Assembly: GCF_900156065.1 (NCBI RefSeq)
Contig: NZ_FTNF01000014.1
Span: 105,966-169,965, forward strand
Source: Micromonospora avicenniae
GTDB lineage: Bacteria; Actinomycetota; Actinomycetes; Mycobacteriales; Micromonosporaceae
Length of the DNA stretch: 64,000 nucleotides
Reading direction: 5' to 3'
Shown: piece by piece, positions 7,669 through 16,127 of the stretch
Layout: the number at the start of each line of letters is the position of its first letter
How positions within the stretch are numbered: position 1 is the first letter of the stretch
Notes under the pieces: model-generated
What the model was told of the DNA's origin: nothing
What the model saw: only the letters and a program-made list of their open reading frames with translations
Database searches by the model: none
Made by a program: the position numbers and the translations under genes

Positions 7669-9795
7669 TCAGCCGACGATGGCGTCGCTGGGTGGGGTGA
7701 ACTGGCGGGTGGGTTTGCCCTTCAGTGCGTCCCGCAGGGTCTCCGCGACCGCGTTGACCGGGATCTGCGACTGGCCGTCACCGACCGCGTTGAACGGGTT
7801 GTCCGGATCGGAGATGAAGCTCGCCGCCGCCAGCTCCGGCGTGTATCCCACGAACCAGGCCGACCGGGTGCTGTCCGTGGTACCCGTCTTGCCGGCCACC
7901 GGCCGTCCGACCGTGCCTCGCACGCTGTCCGCCGTCGACCAGCCACCGCATCCTCCCCGCGCCGGTGTGTCCCCGGTCGGGCAGCGGGCCGCGTCGGTGG
8001 CCGCTCGGGCGGCGTCGGGGGTCACCACCTGCCGGCATCGTGGCTTGGCCACTTCCCGGCTGATCCCGGAGGCGGTCGTGTACGTCGCCGGTGTGCCGTC
8101 CCGGTTGAAGATGCCCTGCACCGGCATCGCCTCGCAGTACCGGCCGTCCGCCGCGACCGCCGCGTAGGCGTTCGCCATCTCGAGCGGGGTGGCGTCGGAG
8201 ACGCCCAGGGTGAACGCACCCCACTTCTTCACCTTGGACGGGGAGGCCTGCTCGCGGTCGACGTCGGTACGCCACCGCAGCCCGAGTTGTTCGGCCAGGC
8301 GTACCGCCTTGTCCGCGCCGACCCGTTCCTCCAGCCAGACGAAGTACGTGTTGACGGACTTGCCGAAGCCGGACCACATGGTCTGCATGCCGGTCATCGC
8401 GCCGCTCGCGTTCGTCGGCGCCCACCCGTCGAAGATCGCCGACTGGTACCGGTGCGGCGCGTTGAACGAGGTGGACAGCGGCATCCCCTCGTTGAGGGCG
8501 GCCAGCATCGGGAACATCTTGAACGTGGATCCGGCCTGGTAGCCCGGCAGGTCACCACCGCCGAGCAGCGGCGCCACCGTGTTCGGGTAGTTCGCCTTCA
8601 CCTTCGGCCCGGCCTCCGGGTTCGAGCTCTGCGGGTTCTCGCTCAGGTCCAGCGAGTACGTCCGGTTCACCGCCATCGCCTTGACCCGTCCGGTTCCCGG
8701 TTCGCTGAGCACGATGCCGTTGGCGAACGGGCTGCCGGTGCCGGCTCCGAGGTTCTTCTCGGCCGCCTCCTGGATCTTCGGGTCGATGCTGAGCACGATC
8801 CGGTAGCCACCACGGCGCAGCTTGTCCATCCGTTCCAGGCGGTTCTGCCCGAACGCGGGCTGCGAGCTCCACCAGTTCTTCAGGTAGTCGCAGATGAAGC
8901 CCCAGCTGTTGAACTTCTCCGGGACGGCGGCGCAGTCGTTCGGCGGGTTGGTCAGCTTCAGCCGGATCGGCTCGGCCTTGGCCGACGCGGCCGCGTCCGG
9001 GGAGAGGTAGCCCAGCTGGGACATCCGGTCGAGGACGTAGTTGCGCCGCGCGGTGGCCTCCTTCTGGTCCGAGCTCGCCGGGTCGTACTGGCTCGGCGAC
9101 TTGACCAGCCCGGCGAGTGTCGCCGCCTCGACCGGGGTGAGGTCCTTCGGGGTCTTGGAGAAGAAGATCTCGCTGGCCGCGTAGATGCCGTACGCGCGGT
9201 GCCCGAAGTACGCCGAGTTCAGGTAGCGCTCGATGATTTCTTCCTTGCTGAGTTCCTTCTCCAGGTCCAGCGCCAGCCGCATCTCCTTGATCTTGCGCAG
9301 GCTGGTCTGCTGGGTGGCCTCCTGGACCTCCTTGGGCGTCGTCGCGCTGTCCCGCAGCGCCATCCGGACGTACTGCATGGTCAGCGTGGACGCGCCCTGG
9401 GACACCCCGCTGGCCTGGGCGTTGGCCACGAAGGCCCGGACGACGCCCTTCGGGTCGACGCCCTTGTGCTGGTAGAAGCGCGAATCCTCGGCGGCCACGA
9501 TGGCCTGCTGGATGATCGGCGACATGTCCGACAGCTTCGTGTACTGCCGGTACTCCTCGTAGAACATCGTCAGCATGGTCTTGCCGTCCGGCGCGTAGAG
9601 GTACGAGGTCTCCGCGGGGAGGGCTTTGGCCAGCAGTCTGGTCTTGCTCTCGGTGGCGTGCGCGGTGGCCTTCGCGCCCAGGCCGGTGACGGCGACGAGG
9701 GGATAGGCGAGGGCGGCGATCACGATGCCGGCGATGAGGCCGGCGCGGAGGAGAGGAACGGTACGACCAGCGGCAGCAAGGGGTCGGTTGCTCAC
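7669..9795 (-). CDS. Class A penicillin-binding protein (transglycosylase/transpeptidase)
   Basis: A 708-residue bifunctional peptidoglycan synthase. One membrane anchor lies at about residues 18-38, with the rest outside the membrane. The GT51 glycosyltransferase domain has AAEDSRFYQHKGVD (catalytic Glu near 103) and GASTLTMQYVR. The transpeptidase domain has the SxxK motif GSTFKMF (Ser423, Lys426), SVN, and KTGTT with Lys636. No PASTA repeats follow. Starts at GTG 9795; a second, later candidate was not needed. A 19-bp palindrome lies 16 bp upstream. The cysteines near CPTGDTPARGGCGGW suggest a disulfide. Length and order are normal for actinobacterial class A PBPs. Confidence 0.93.
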   Translation of the reverse strand: MSNRPLAAAGRTVPLLRAGLIAGIVIAALAYPLVAVTGLGAKATAHATESKTRLLAKALPAETSYLYAPDGKTMLTMFYEEYRQYTKLSDMSPIIQQAIVAAEDSRFYQHKGVDPKGVVRAFVANAQASGVSQGASTLTMQYVRMALRDSATTPKEVQEATQQTSLRKIKEMRLALDLEKELSKEEIIERYLNSAYFGHRAYGIYAASEIFFSKTPKDLTPVEAATLAGLVKSPSQYDPASSDQKEATARRNYVLDRMSQLGYLSPDAAASAKAEPIRLKLTNPPNDCAAVPEKFNSWGFICDYLKNWWSSQPAFGQNRLERMDKLRRGGYRIVLSIDPKIQEAAEKNLGAGTGSPFANGIVLSEPGTGRVKAMAVNRTYSLDLSENPQSSNPEAGPKVKANYPNTVAPLLGGGDLPGYQAGSTFKMFPMLAALNEGMPLSTSFNAPHRYQSAIFDGWAPTNASGAMTGMQTMWSGFGKSVNTYFVWLEERVGADKAVRLAEQLGLRWRTDVDREQASPSKVKKWGAFTLGVSDATPLEMANAYAAVAADGRYCEAMPVQGIFNRDGTPATYTTASGISREVAKPRCRQVVTPDAARAATDAARCPTGDTPARGGCGGWSTADSVRGTVGRPVAGKTGTTDSTRSAWFVGYTPELAAASFISDPDNPFNAVGDGQSQIPVNAVAETLRDALKGKPTRQFTPPSDAIVG

Positions 9796-9810
9796 ACGGT
9801 CAAGCTATGA

Positions 9811-9829
9811 CATTTCCGATTCGGAAATG
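9811..9829. promoter_or_regulatory. 19-bp palindromic operator candidate upstream of the PBP gene
   Basis: CATTTCCGATTCGGAAATG is a perfect palindrome with 9-bp arms around one central base. It sits in an unusually AT-rich 133-bp space between the divergent PBP gene (GTG 9795) and the CobC-like gene (ATG 9928). On the minus strand TAGCTT (9807-9802) could be a -10 element just downstream of it. On the plus strand TTCCGA-17-TTCATA could be a promoter that it overlaps. The regulator is unknown. Confidence 0.55.
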
Positions 9830-9927
9830 AGAAGAATTCATAAACGCCCACACGATGAACGGGTGGTGACGCGTCCCACGCCGTGATCGGCTGTCCCGCG
9901 CGCTGCCTTCCCGGCAGGATCGCGGGC

Positions 9928-11079
9928 ATGCGTGGTCAGCCGAGCGGGACACTCCCGGGCGTCGAAGTCCCATTCCGCGCCGGCGACCCGGCCGGCTCCG
10001 ACGTCGTCGACCCGGCCGACCTGGCCGTTCACCGCGAGCACGACCTCGGTCACCACGGCGACGTGGAGGTGGGGGAGGGGCTGGTGGACCTCGCGGTCAA
10101 CGTCCGGCGGGCGCCGCTGCCGCCGTGGCTCGCCGGACCGATCACCGCGTCGCTGGCCGACCTCGCCAGCTACCCGGACTCCGAGCCGGCCCGGGCCGCG
10201 GTCGCCGCCCGGCACGACCGCAACCCGGACGAGGTGCTGCTCACCGCCGGCGCCGCCGAGGGATTCGTGCTGATCGCCCAGGCGCTGCGCGGGGTGCACC
10301 GTCCGGTGGTGGTGCATCCGCAGTTCACCGAGCCCGAGGCGGCGCTACGGGCGGCCGGGCACCAGGTCGAACGGGTCCTGCTCGACGCCGCCGACGGCTT
10401 CCGCCTCGACCCGGCCCGGGTTCCCGCCGACGCCGACCTTGTCATGATCGGCAACCCGACCAATCCCACCTCCGTGCTGCATCCGGCGGGGGACGTCGCC
10501 GCGCTGGCCCGGCCGGGGCGGGTGCTGGTGGTCGACGAGGCCTTCGCCGACACGACAGCCAACCCCGACCGGCCCGGCGAGCCCGAGTCCCTCGCCGCCC
10601 GCCGGGATCTGCCCGGTCTGCTGGTGGTGCGCAGCCTCACCAAGACCTGGGGACTGGCCGGGCTCCGGATCGGCTACCTGCTCGGCGCGCCGGAGCTGCT
10701 GGCCCGGCTCGCCGCCGTACAGCCGCTTTGGCCGGTCTCCTCGCCCGCGCTGGCGGCGGCTGCCGCCTGCGCCGGTCCCGTCGCCGTCGAGGCCGAGCGC
10801 GCCATCGCCGCGCAGCTCACCGCCGACCGCGACCACCTGGTCGCCCGTCTCGCCGACCTGCCGGGCGTACGCGTCGCCGGCCGGCCGGCGAGCGCGTTCG
10901 TGCTGATCCACCTGCCGGGCGCCGCGGCGGTCCGGACCAGACTGCGCGAGCGTGGTTGGGCGGTACGCCGGGGCGACACCTTCCCCGGTCTCGGGCCCGA
11001 CTGGCTGCGGGTGGCCGTCCGGGACCGGGCCACCACCGACGCTTTCACCCGGGTACTGGGCGAGATCCTGGAGGCATGA
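9928..11079 (+). CDS. cobC: CobC-like PLP-dependent aminotransferase
   Basis: A 383-residue fold-type I aminotransferase of the histidinol-phosphate aminotransferase/CobC family. In corrinoid synthesis such proteins act as threonine-phosphate decarboxylase to supply aminopropanol phosphate. Family motifs visible are the IGNPTNPTS segment, VVDEAF, and SLTKTWGLAGLRIGY, with the PLP lysine at about residue 239. ATG 9928 is chosen because GGCAGGA (9913-9919) precedes it at normal spacing. Its stop overlaps the cobT start, which supports a cobalamin role over histidine synthesis. A true decarboxylase activity rather than a transaminase is inferred from context only. Confidence 0.8.
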   Translation: MRGQPSGTLPGVEVPFRAGDPAGSDVVDPADLAVHREHDLGHHGDVEVGEGLVDLAVNVRRAPLPPWLAGPITASLADLASYPDSEPARAAVAARHDRNPDEVLLTAGAAEGFVLIAQALRGVHRPVVVHPQFTEPEAALRAAGHQVERVLLDAADGFRLDPARVPADADLVMIGNPTNPTSVLHPAGDVAALARPGRVLVVDEAFADTTANPDRPGEPESLAARRDLPGLLVVRSLTKTWGLAGLRIGYLLGAPELLARLAAVQPLWPVSSPALAAAAACAGPVAVEAERAIAAQLTADRDHLVARLADLPGVRVAGRPASAFVLIHLPGAAAVRTRLRERGWAVRRGDTFPGLGPDWLRVAVRDRATTDAFTRVLGEILEA

Positions 11080-12179
11080 TGCTGGAGAGCACGATCGCGG
11101 CGATCGAGCCGCTGGACGAGGCCGCCATGGCCGAGGCTCGTGAGCTGCACGGGCGGCTGACGAAGCCGGCCGGTTCACTCGGCGCCCTGGAGGAGCTGTC
11201 GGTACGCCTCGCCGGCCTCGCCGGCACCTGTCCGCCCCCGCTGCCCGGCGCTCCCGCTGTGGCGATCTTCGCGGGCGACCACGGCGTGCACGCCCAGGGG
11301 GTGAGCCCCTGGCCGCAGGAGGTGACCGCCCAGATGATCGCCAACTTCCTGGCCGGCGGCGCGGTCGTCAACGCGTTCGCCCGGCAGGCGGGCGCCGCGG
11401 TCACCGTCGTCGACGTCGGCGTGGCCACCCCGATTCCCGGTGCGCCCGCCGACCCGGTGCCCGGCGGTGCGGCGGTCCCGCTCGACCCGGCCGTGCCCCG
11501 GTTGGTAGGTGCCACCGTCCGGCGCGGCACACGGGACTTCACGGTGACCGCCGCCCTGACCCGGGACGAGGCCCGGGCCGGCGTCGAGGAGGGTATCCGG
11601 GTCGCCGGCGAGCTGATCGGAGCCGGCGCCGGCATCCTTCTCACCGGCGACATGGGCATCGGGAACACCACCCCGGCCGCCGCTCTGATCGCGGCCTTCA
11701 CCGGCGCCGACGCGGCCGAGACGACGGGGCGGGGCACCGGCGTGGACGACCCGACGTACCGGCGGAAGGTCGAGGTGGTGCGGACCGCGCTGGACCGGCA
11801 CCGGCCGGATCCGGCTGACCCGCTGGGCGTGCTGGCCGCGGTCGGTGGCCTGGAGCACGCCGCACTGGCCGGGCTGATCCTCGGCGCCGCCGCGCGGCGG
11901 GTCCCGGTGCTGCTGGACGGGGTGATCGCCGGCTCCGCCGCGCTCGCCGCCGCGGCGTTCGCCCCGGACGCGGTGGGCGCGATGGTTGCCGGGCACCGTT
12001 CGGCCGAGCCCGGCGCCACGCTCGCGCTGCGGCGACTCGGCCTCGAGCCGCTGATCGACCTCGGGCTGCGCCTCGGCGAGGGCACCGGCGCGCTGCTCGC
12101 CCTGCCGGTGGTCACCGGGGCGGTCCGGGTGCTGCACGAGGTGGCCACGTTCGATTCCGCGGGCGTGGCCGAGAAGTGA
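11076..12179 (+). CDS. cobT: Nicotinate-nucleotide--dimethylbenzimidazole phosphoribosyltransferase
   Basis: A 367-residue cytoplasmic enzyme that makes alpha-ribazole phosphate, the lower ligand of cobalamin. The family features are all visible: LTKPAGSLGALEELSVRLAG near the N terminus, FAGDHGVHAQGVSPWPQEVT, GDMGIGNTTPAAAL, and the C-terminal GEGTGALLALP with the catalytic glutamate at about residue 335. The start overlaps the cobC stop (ATGATG; either ATG may be used, and GGAGG at 11070-11074 fits the second better). The following cysG-like gene lies 64 bp on in the same direction. Confidence 0.93.
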   Translation: MMLESTIAAIEPLDEAAMAEARELHGRLTKPAGSLGALEELSVRLAGLAGTCPPPLPGAPAVAIFAGDHGVHAQGVSPWPQEVTAQMIANFLAGGAVVNAFARQAGAAVTVVDVGVATPIPGAPADPVPGGAAVPLDPAVPRLVGATVRRGTRDFTVTAALTRDEARAGVEEGIRVAGELIGAGAGILLTGDMGIGNTTPAAALIAAFTGADAAETTGRGTGVDDPTYRRKVEVVRTALDRHRPDPADPLGVLAAVGGLEHAALAGLILGAAARRVPVLLDGVIAGSAALAAAAFAPDAVGAMVAGHRSAEPGATLALRRLGLEPLIDLGLRLGEGTGALLALPVVTGAVRVLHEVATFDSAGVAEK

Positions 12180-12243
12180 ACGGGCGCAGCGAGCCGGGCC
12201 GGCAGTTCGGCGACGTGATCCCTCGCGCCGTGGGGGCGGCGGC

Positions 12244-13473
12244 GTGAGCGAGGCGCCGTACCCGCTCGGGCTGCGGCTGTCCGGGCTGCGGGTGGTCGTG
12301 GTGGGCGGCGGGACGGTCGCCACCCGACGGGTGCCGGCTCTGTTGAACGCCGGCGCGGACGTGCTGCTGGTCGCCCCGGCGCTGACCCCGGCCCTGCGCG
12401 CGCAGGTCGACGCCGGCCGGCTGCGCTGGGTGGAGCGCCGGTTCACGCCCGCCGACCTCGACGGGGCCTGGCTGGTCCAGGTCGCGATCGACGACCCGCT
12501 CGCCGCGGCCTCGGTCAGCGCCGCCGCTGCGCAGCGGCGAATCTTCTGCGTGCGCGCCGACGACCGGGATGCCGCGACCGCCTGGACACCTGCGGTGACC
12601 CGGCACGGTCCGGTGACCGTGGCGGTCTTCGGAGGCGGCGACCCGCGCCGGGCGATGACCGTCCGGGACGCGGTGCGCGACCTGCTGGCGGCGGGGCAGC
12701 CACTGTCGACCGACCCGGTGGCGGCCGGGATCCCGGCGAACGTCCCGGGTGGGCGGGTGGCCCTGGTCGGCGCCGGGCCGGGAGATTCTGAGCTGATCAC
12801 GGTGAAGGGGCTGCGGCTGCTCACCGAGGCGGAGGTGGTGGTCGCCGACCGGTTGGTGCCCGGGTTGCTCTTGGACGAGCTGCGGGCCGACGTGGAGCTG
12901 GTCGACGCCTCCAAGATCCCGTACGGGCCGGCCCGTACCCAGGAGGAGATCAACCGGATCATCGTCGACCGGGCGTTGGCGGGGCGGTTCGTCGTACGGC
13001 TCAAGGGCGGCGACCCGTACGTCTTCGGCCGGGGTGGTGAGGAGCTGCTGGCGTGTGCGGCGGCCGGCGTGCCGGTGACCGTGGTGCCGGGGGTGACCAG
13101 TGCGGTCGCGGTGCCCGCGGTGGCCGGCGTGCCGGTCACCCACCGGGCGGTGGCCCACGAGTTCACGGTGGTGTCCGGGCATGTGGCGCCGAACTCGCCG
13201 GCCTCGCTGGTGCGCTGGGACGCGCTCGCCGCGCTCCGCGGCACCCTGGTGATCCTGATGGGGTTGAAGAACCTGGCCGCGATCGCCGCGACCCTGGTCG
13301 CGCACGGCCGCCCCGCGCGGACCCCCGTCGCCGTCGTGCAGGAGGGCACCACGGGCGCGCAGCGGACGATCCGCTCGACCCTCGACGCGGTCGCCGCCGA
13401 CGTCACGGCCGCCGACCTGCGTCCACCCGCCGTGGTGGTCATCGGCGACGTGGTGACAGCCCTGACCCTCTGA
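12244..13473 (+). CDS. cysG: Sirohaem synthase CysG-like: precorrin-2 dehydrogenase plus uroporphyrinogen-III C-methyltransferase
   Basis: A 409-residue two-domain enzyme. The N-terminal part (about 1-150) is a Rossmann precorrin-2 dehydrogenase with RVVVVGGGTVATRR. The C-terminal part (about 170-409) is the SAM-dependent methyltransferase, with ALVGAGPGDSELITVKG, VVADRLV, RLKGGDPYVFGRGGEE and VVPGVTSA. It turns uroporphyrinogen III into precorrin-2 and onward to sirohydrochlorin, feeding sirohaem and cobalamin. At 409 residues it is shorter than E. coli CysG (457), with a reduced linker/dimerisation region. The start is GTG 12244. It is the last of the cobC-cobT-cysG run and is followed by a strong hairpin. 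Confidence 0.92.
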   Translation: MSEAPYPLGLRLSGLRVVVVGGGTVATRRVPALLNAGADVLLVAPALTPALRAQVDAGRLRWVERRFTPADLDGAWLVQVAIDDPLAAASVSAAAAQRRIFCVRADDRDAATAWTPAVTRHGPVTVAVFGGGDPRRAMTVRDAVRDLLAAGQPLSTDPVAAGIPANVPGGRVALVGAGPGDSELITVKGLRLLTEAEVVVADRLVPGLLLDELRADVELVDASKIPYGPARTQEEINRIIVDRALAGRFVVRLKGGDPYVFGRGGEELLACAAAGVPVTVVPGVTSAVAVPAVAGVPVTHRAVAHEFTVVSGHVAPNSPASLVRWDALAALRGTLVILMGLKNLAAIAATLVAHGRPARTPVAVVQEGTTGAQRTIRSTLDAVAADVTAADLRPPAVVVIGDVVTALTL

Positions 13474-13482
13474 CCCCGCAAC

Positions 13483-13512
13483 GGCGGCCGGAGGACGTGT
13501 CCTCCGGCCGCC
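13483..13512. terminator. Bidirectional terminator hairpin
   Basis: GGCGGCCGGAGGAC (13483-13496) and its exact complement at 13499-13512 form a 14-bp stem with a minimal loop. It lies in the 53-bp space between the convergent cysG-like and otsB-GH15 genes. Its stability and position suit termination from both sides. Confidence 0.75.
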
Positions 13513-13526
13513 GCCTGGTGCTCGGG

Positions 13527-16127
13527 TTACTGCTTGAGCATGTTGTCCAGCAGCAGGGCGCAGCGGATCAGCCCGAGGTGGCTGTACGCCTGCGGGTGGT
13601 TGCCCAGACCACGCTCGGCGAGCGGGTCGTACTGCTCGGGGAGCAGACCCGTCGGCCCGGCGGTGTCGATCATCTGGGTGAAGAGTTCCTCGGCATCGGT
13701 GCGCCGACCGGTGCGCAGGTACGCCTCGATGAGCCACGCCGTGCAGATGTGGAAGCCGCCCTCCCGGCCGGGCAGGCCGTCGTCCCAGTGGTAGCGGTAG
13801 ACCACCGGGCCGCTGCGCAGGTCGGCCTCGATCTTGAGCACGGTGGACAGGAAACGCGGGTCGTCGCCGGGGAGCAGGCCGGAGAGGCCGATCCAGAGCG
13901 AGGAGGCGTCCATGTCCTCGTCGCCGTACGCGACGCTGTACGCCTCGGCGTGCTCGTGCCAGCCGTACTCCAGCACGTTGGCGGCGATCCGGTCGCGCAG
14001 GTCCACCCACTCCGGGCGGTCCTCGCCGCCGTGCTGCCGTACGACGTGCAGCGCCCGGTCCACGGTCATCCAGCACATCACCTTCGAGAAGATGTGGTGC
14101 CGCGGTGGGAGGCGGGCCTCCCAGATGCCGTGGTCGGGCTCGTGCCAGCGGCGGCTGACCGCCTCGACCATCGACTCCAGCACCCGCCACTCCGTCTCCC
14201 GGACCGAGCCGCGCAGGTCGGCCACGGCGGCGATCAGATCGGCGACCGGCCCGAAGACGTCGAGCTGGAGCTGGTGGTTGGCGAGGTTGCCGACGCGTAC
14301 CGGCCGGGAGCCGGCGTAGCCGGGCAGGGTCTCGATGACCGCCTCGGCGCCCAGCTCGTACCCGTCCACGGTGTAGAGCGGGTGCAGTCGCTCGGGGTGC
14401 CCGCCGGTGCGTTCGACGACTCCGTCGATCCAGCGCAGCAACCCCTCGGCCTCCTCGGTCGAGCCGAGGTCGACCAGCGACCGGGCGCTCAGCGCCGCGT
14501 CCCGCAGCCAGCAGTAGCGGTAGTCCCAGTTGCGTACGCCGCCCAGCTCCTCGGGGAGCGAGGTGGTCGCGGCGGCCAGGATCGAGCCGCTGGGCTGGTG
14601 GCAGAGACCGCGCAACGTGAGGGCGCTGCGGACGACGAGGTCACGGGCGGTGCTGGGCAGCCGGAGCGTGGACACCCAGTCCTTCCACGGCTGCTCGGCC
14701 GCGGCCTGCCGCTCGTGGATCGACAGCCGGTGGTGCTCCAGGCTCTGCGTGCCGAAGCGCATCTCCAGCACGACCTGCCCGCCGGTGGCGCGGAGGTCGA
14801 CGACCGCCTTGGCGCTCTCGTAGACGCCGTCGCTGGTGATCTCCCACTCGACGCCGGGGGAGTAGAGCGCGATCGGCTCGTTGGAGCCGAGCACCAGCAG
14901 GCCGTCGTCGAGCGGTTGCAGCTGCACGGCCACCTGGCCGAACTCGGGCCGGGGCGCGAACTCGATCCGTGCCCGCGCGGTGCCGCTGAGCACCCGGATC
15001 AGCGTCGAGTCGCCACCCATGACGGCTGGTCCGTCCGGCGTGGTCTCGCTGGCGGGCGTGTCCAGCCAGTCGGTGACGGTCAGGCCCGACCAGCGGGTCT
15101 CCACGGTCATGGTGCCGGGACGGTAGCGCTGGCCGAGCGGGATGCCGCCCCGCTCCGGTGAGACGGTGAAGTGTCCGGCGGGGCTGCCACCGACCAGGTC
15201 GGCGAAGATCGCCGCCGAGTCCGGCTTCGGGTGGCAGAGCCAGGTGATCTTCGCCTCCGGCGTGACCAGCCCGACGGTACGGCCGTTGGCCAGCATCGAG
15301 TGCCGCTCGATCGGCACCGCCCGCTCGCCGAAGAGCCAGTGCCGGCGGGTCTCCAGCAGCAGGCCGAGCGCACGGGCGGCCTCGATCGGCTCGGCCACCC
15401 GGTACTGGGCCTGGGTGTCGCCGGGGCCGATCTTGATGCCGACGTCCGGGCCGTGCAGGTTGCCGAACGCGTTCTCGTCGGTGACGTCGTCACCGATGAA
15501 GAGGACCGCGCTGGCGGAGAGCTGCGTACGCAGCTGGTCGACCGCGGTGCCCTTGTGGGTGGCGACCACCGAGAGCTCGATGACCTCCTTGCCCTGGGTG
15601 ACGGTGACGCCGTCCCAGGTCGCGGGGCCGCTGCGGACCGCCTCGATGGCGGCCGCGGCGATCTGCGGGTCCAGCCCGCGGGTGTGCACGGCGACGCTCG
15701 CCGGCTTGCGCTCCAGCCGGACGCCCGGATGGGCCGCGGCGATCTCGCGCAGCGCGTTCCGCAGCCGGGTGCGGATCTCGATCAGCTCGGGCGAGAGTCG
15801 TTCGACGAAGCCGATGTCGAACTCGGAGCCGTGGCTGCCGACCAGGTGCACCTCGCTGGGCAACCGGGACAACGCGGCCAGGTCACGCAGCGCCCGACCG
15901 GAGACCACCGCCACGGTGGTCTGCGGCATCGCGGCCAGCGCGCGGATCGCGGCCACCGATTCGGGCAGGGGTACGGCCTTGCTCGGGTCCTCGACGATCG
16001 GCGCCAGGGTGCCGTCGTAGTCACAGGCGATCAGGAGCTGCGGCACCCGGGCGATCCGGCCGATCGCGGTGCGCAGCTCCGGGTCCATGACGTCGGTGGC
16101 GACGCCACCGGGCAGAGAGGTGGTCAC
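13527..16127 (-). CDS. otsB: Trehalose-6-phosphate phosphatase fused to a GH15 glucosidase domain
   Basis: An 866-residue cytoplasmic fusion. The first ~255 residues are a HAD-type OtsB phosphatase: LIACDYDGTLAP carries the nucleophile Asp36 and Asp38, and FIGDDVTDENAF carries the metal aspartates. The rest (about 265-866) is a glycoside hydrolase family 15 domain (glucoamylase/actinobacterial trehalase type), with NWDYRYCWLRDAALSA, VGNLANHQLQLDVFG and DDGLPGREGGFHICTAWLIE as its (alpha/alpha)6-barrel motifs. It starts at GTG 16127, overlapping the otsA stop (GTGA). The pair could make trehalose and also hydrolyse an alpha-glucoside. Whether the GH15 half acts on trehalose is inferred. Confidence 0.9.
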   Translation of the reverse strand: MTTSLPGGVATDVMDPELRTAIGRIARVPQLLIACDYDGTLAPIVEDPSKAVPLPESVAAIRALAAMPQTTVAVVSGRALRDLAALSRLPSEVHLVGSHGSEFDIGFVERLSPELIEIRTRLRNALREIAAAHPGVRLERKPASVAVHTRGLDPQIAAAAIEAVRSGPATWDGVTVTQGKEVIELSVVATHKGTAVDQLRTQLSASAVLFIGDDVTDENAFGNLHGPDVGIKIGPGDTQAQYRVAEPIEAARALGLLLETRRHWLFGERAVPIERHSMLANGRTVGLVTPEAKITWLCHPKPDSAAIFADLVGGSPAGHFTVSPERGGIPLGQRYRPGTMTVETRWSGLTVTDWLDTPASETTPDGPAVMGGDSTLIRVLSGTARARIEFAPRPEFGQVAVQLQPLDDGLLVLGSNEPIALYSPGVEWEITSDGVYESAKAVVDLRATGGQVVLEMRFGTQSLEHHRLSIHERQAAAEQPWKDWVSTLRLPSTARDLVVRSALTLRGLCHQPSGSILAAATTSLPEELGGVRNWDYRYCWLRDAALSARSLVDLGSTEEAEGLLRWIDGVVERTGGHPERLHPLYTVDGYELGAEAVIETLPGYAGSRPVRVGNLANHQLQLDVFGPVADLIAAVADLRGSVRETEWRVLESMVEAVSRRWHEPDHGIWEARLPPRHHIFSKVMCWMTVDRALHVVRQHGGEDRPEWVDLRDRIAANVLEYGWHEHAEAYSVAYGDEDMDASSLWIGLSGLLPGDDPRFLSTVLKIEADLRSGPVVYRYHWDDGLPGREGGFHICTAWLIEAYLRTGRRTDAEELFTQMIDTAGPTGLLPEQYDPLAERGLGNHPQAYSHLGLIRCALLLDNMLKQ

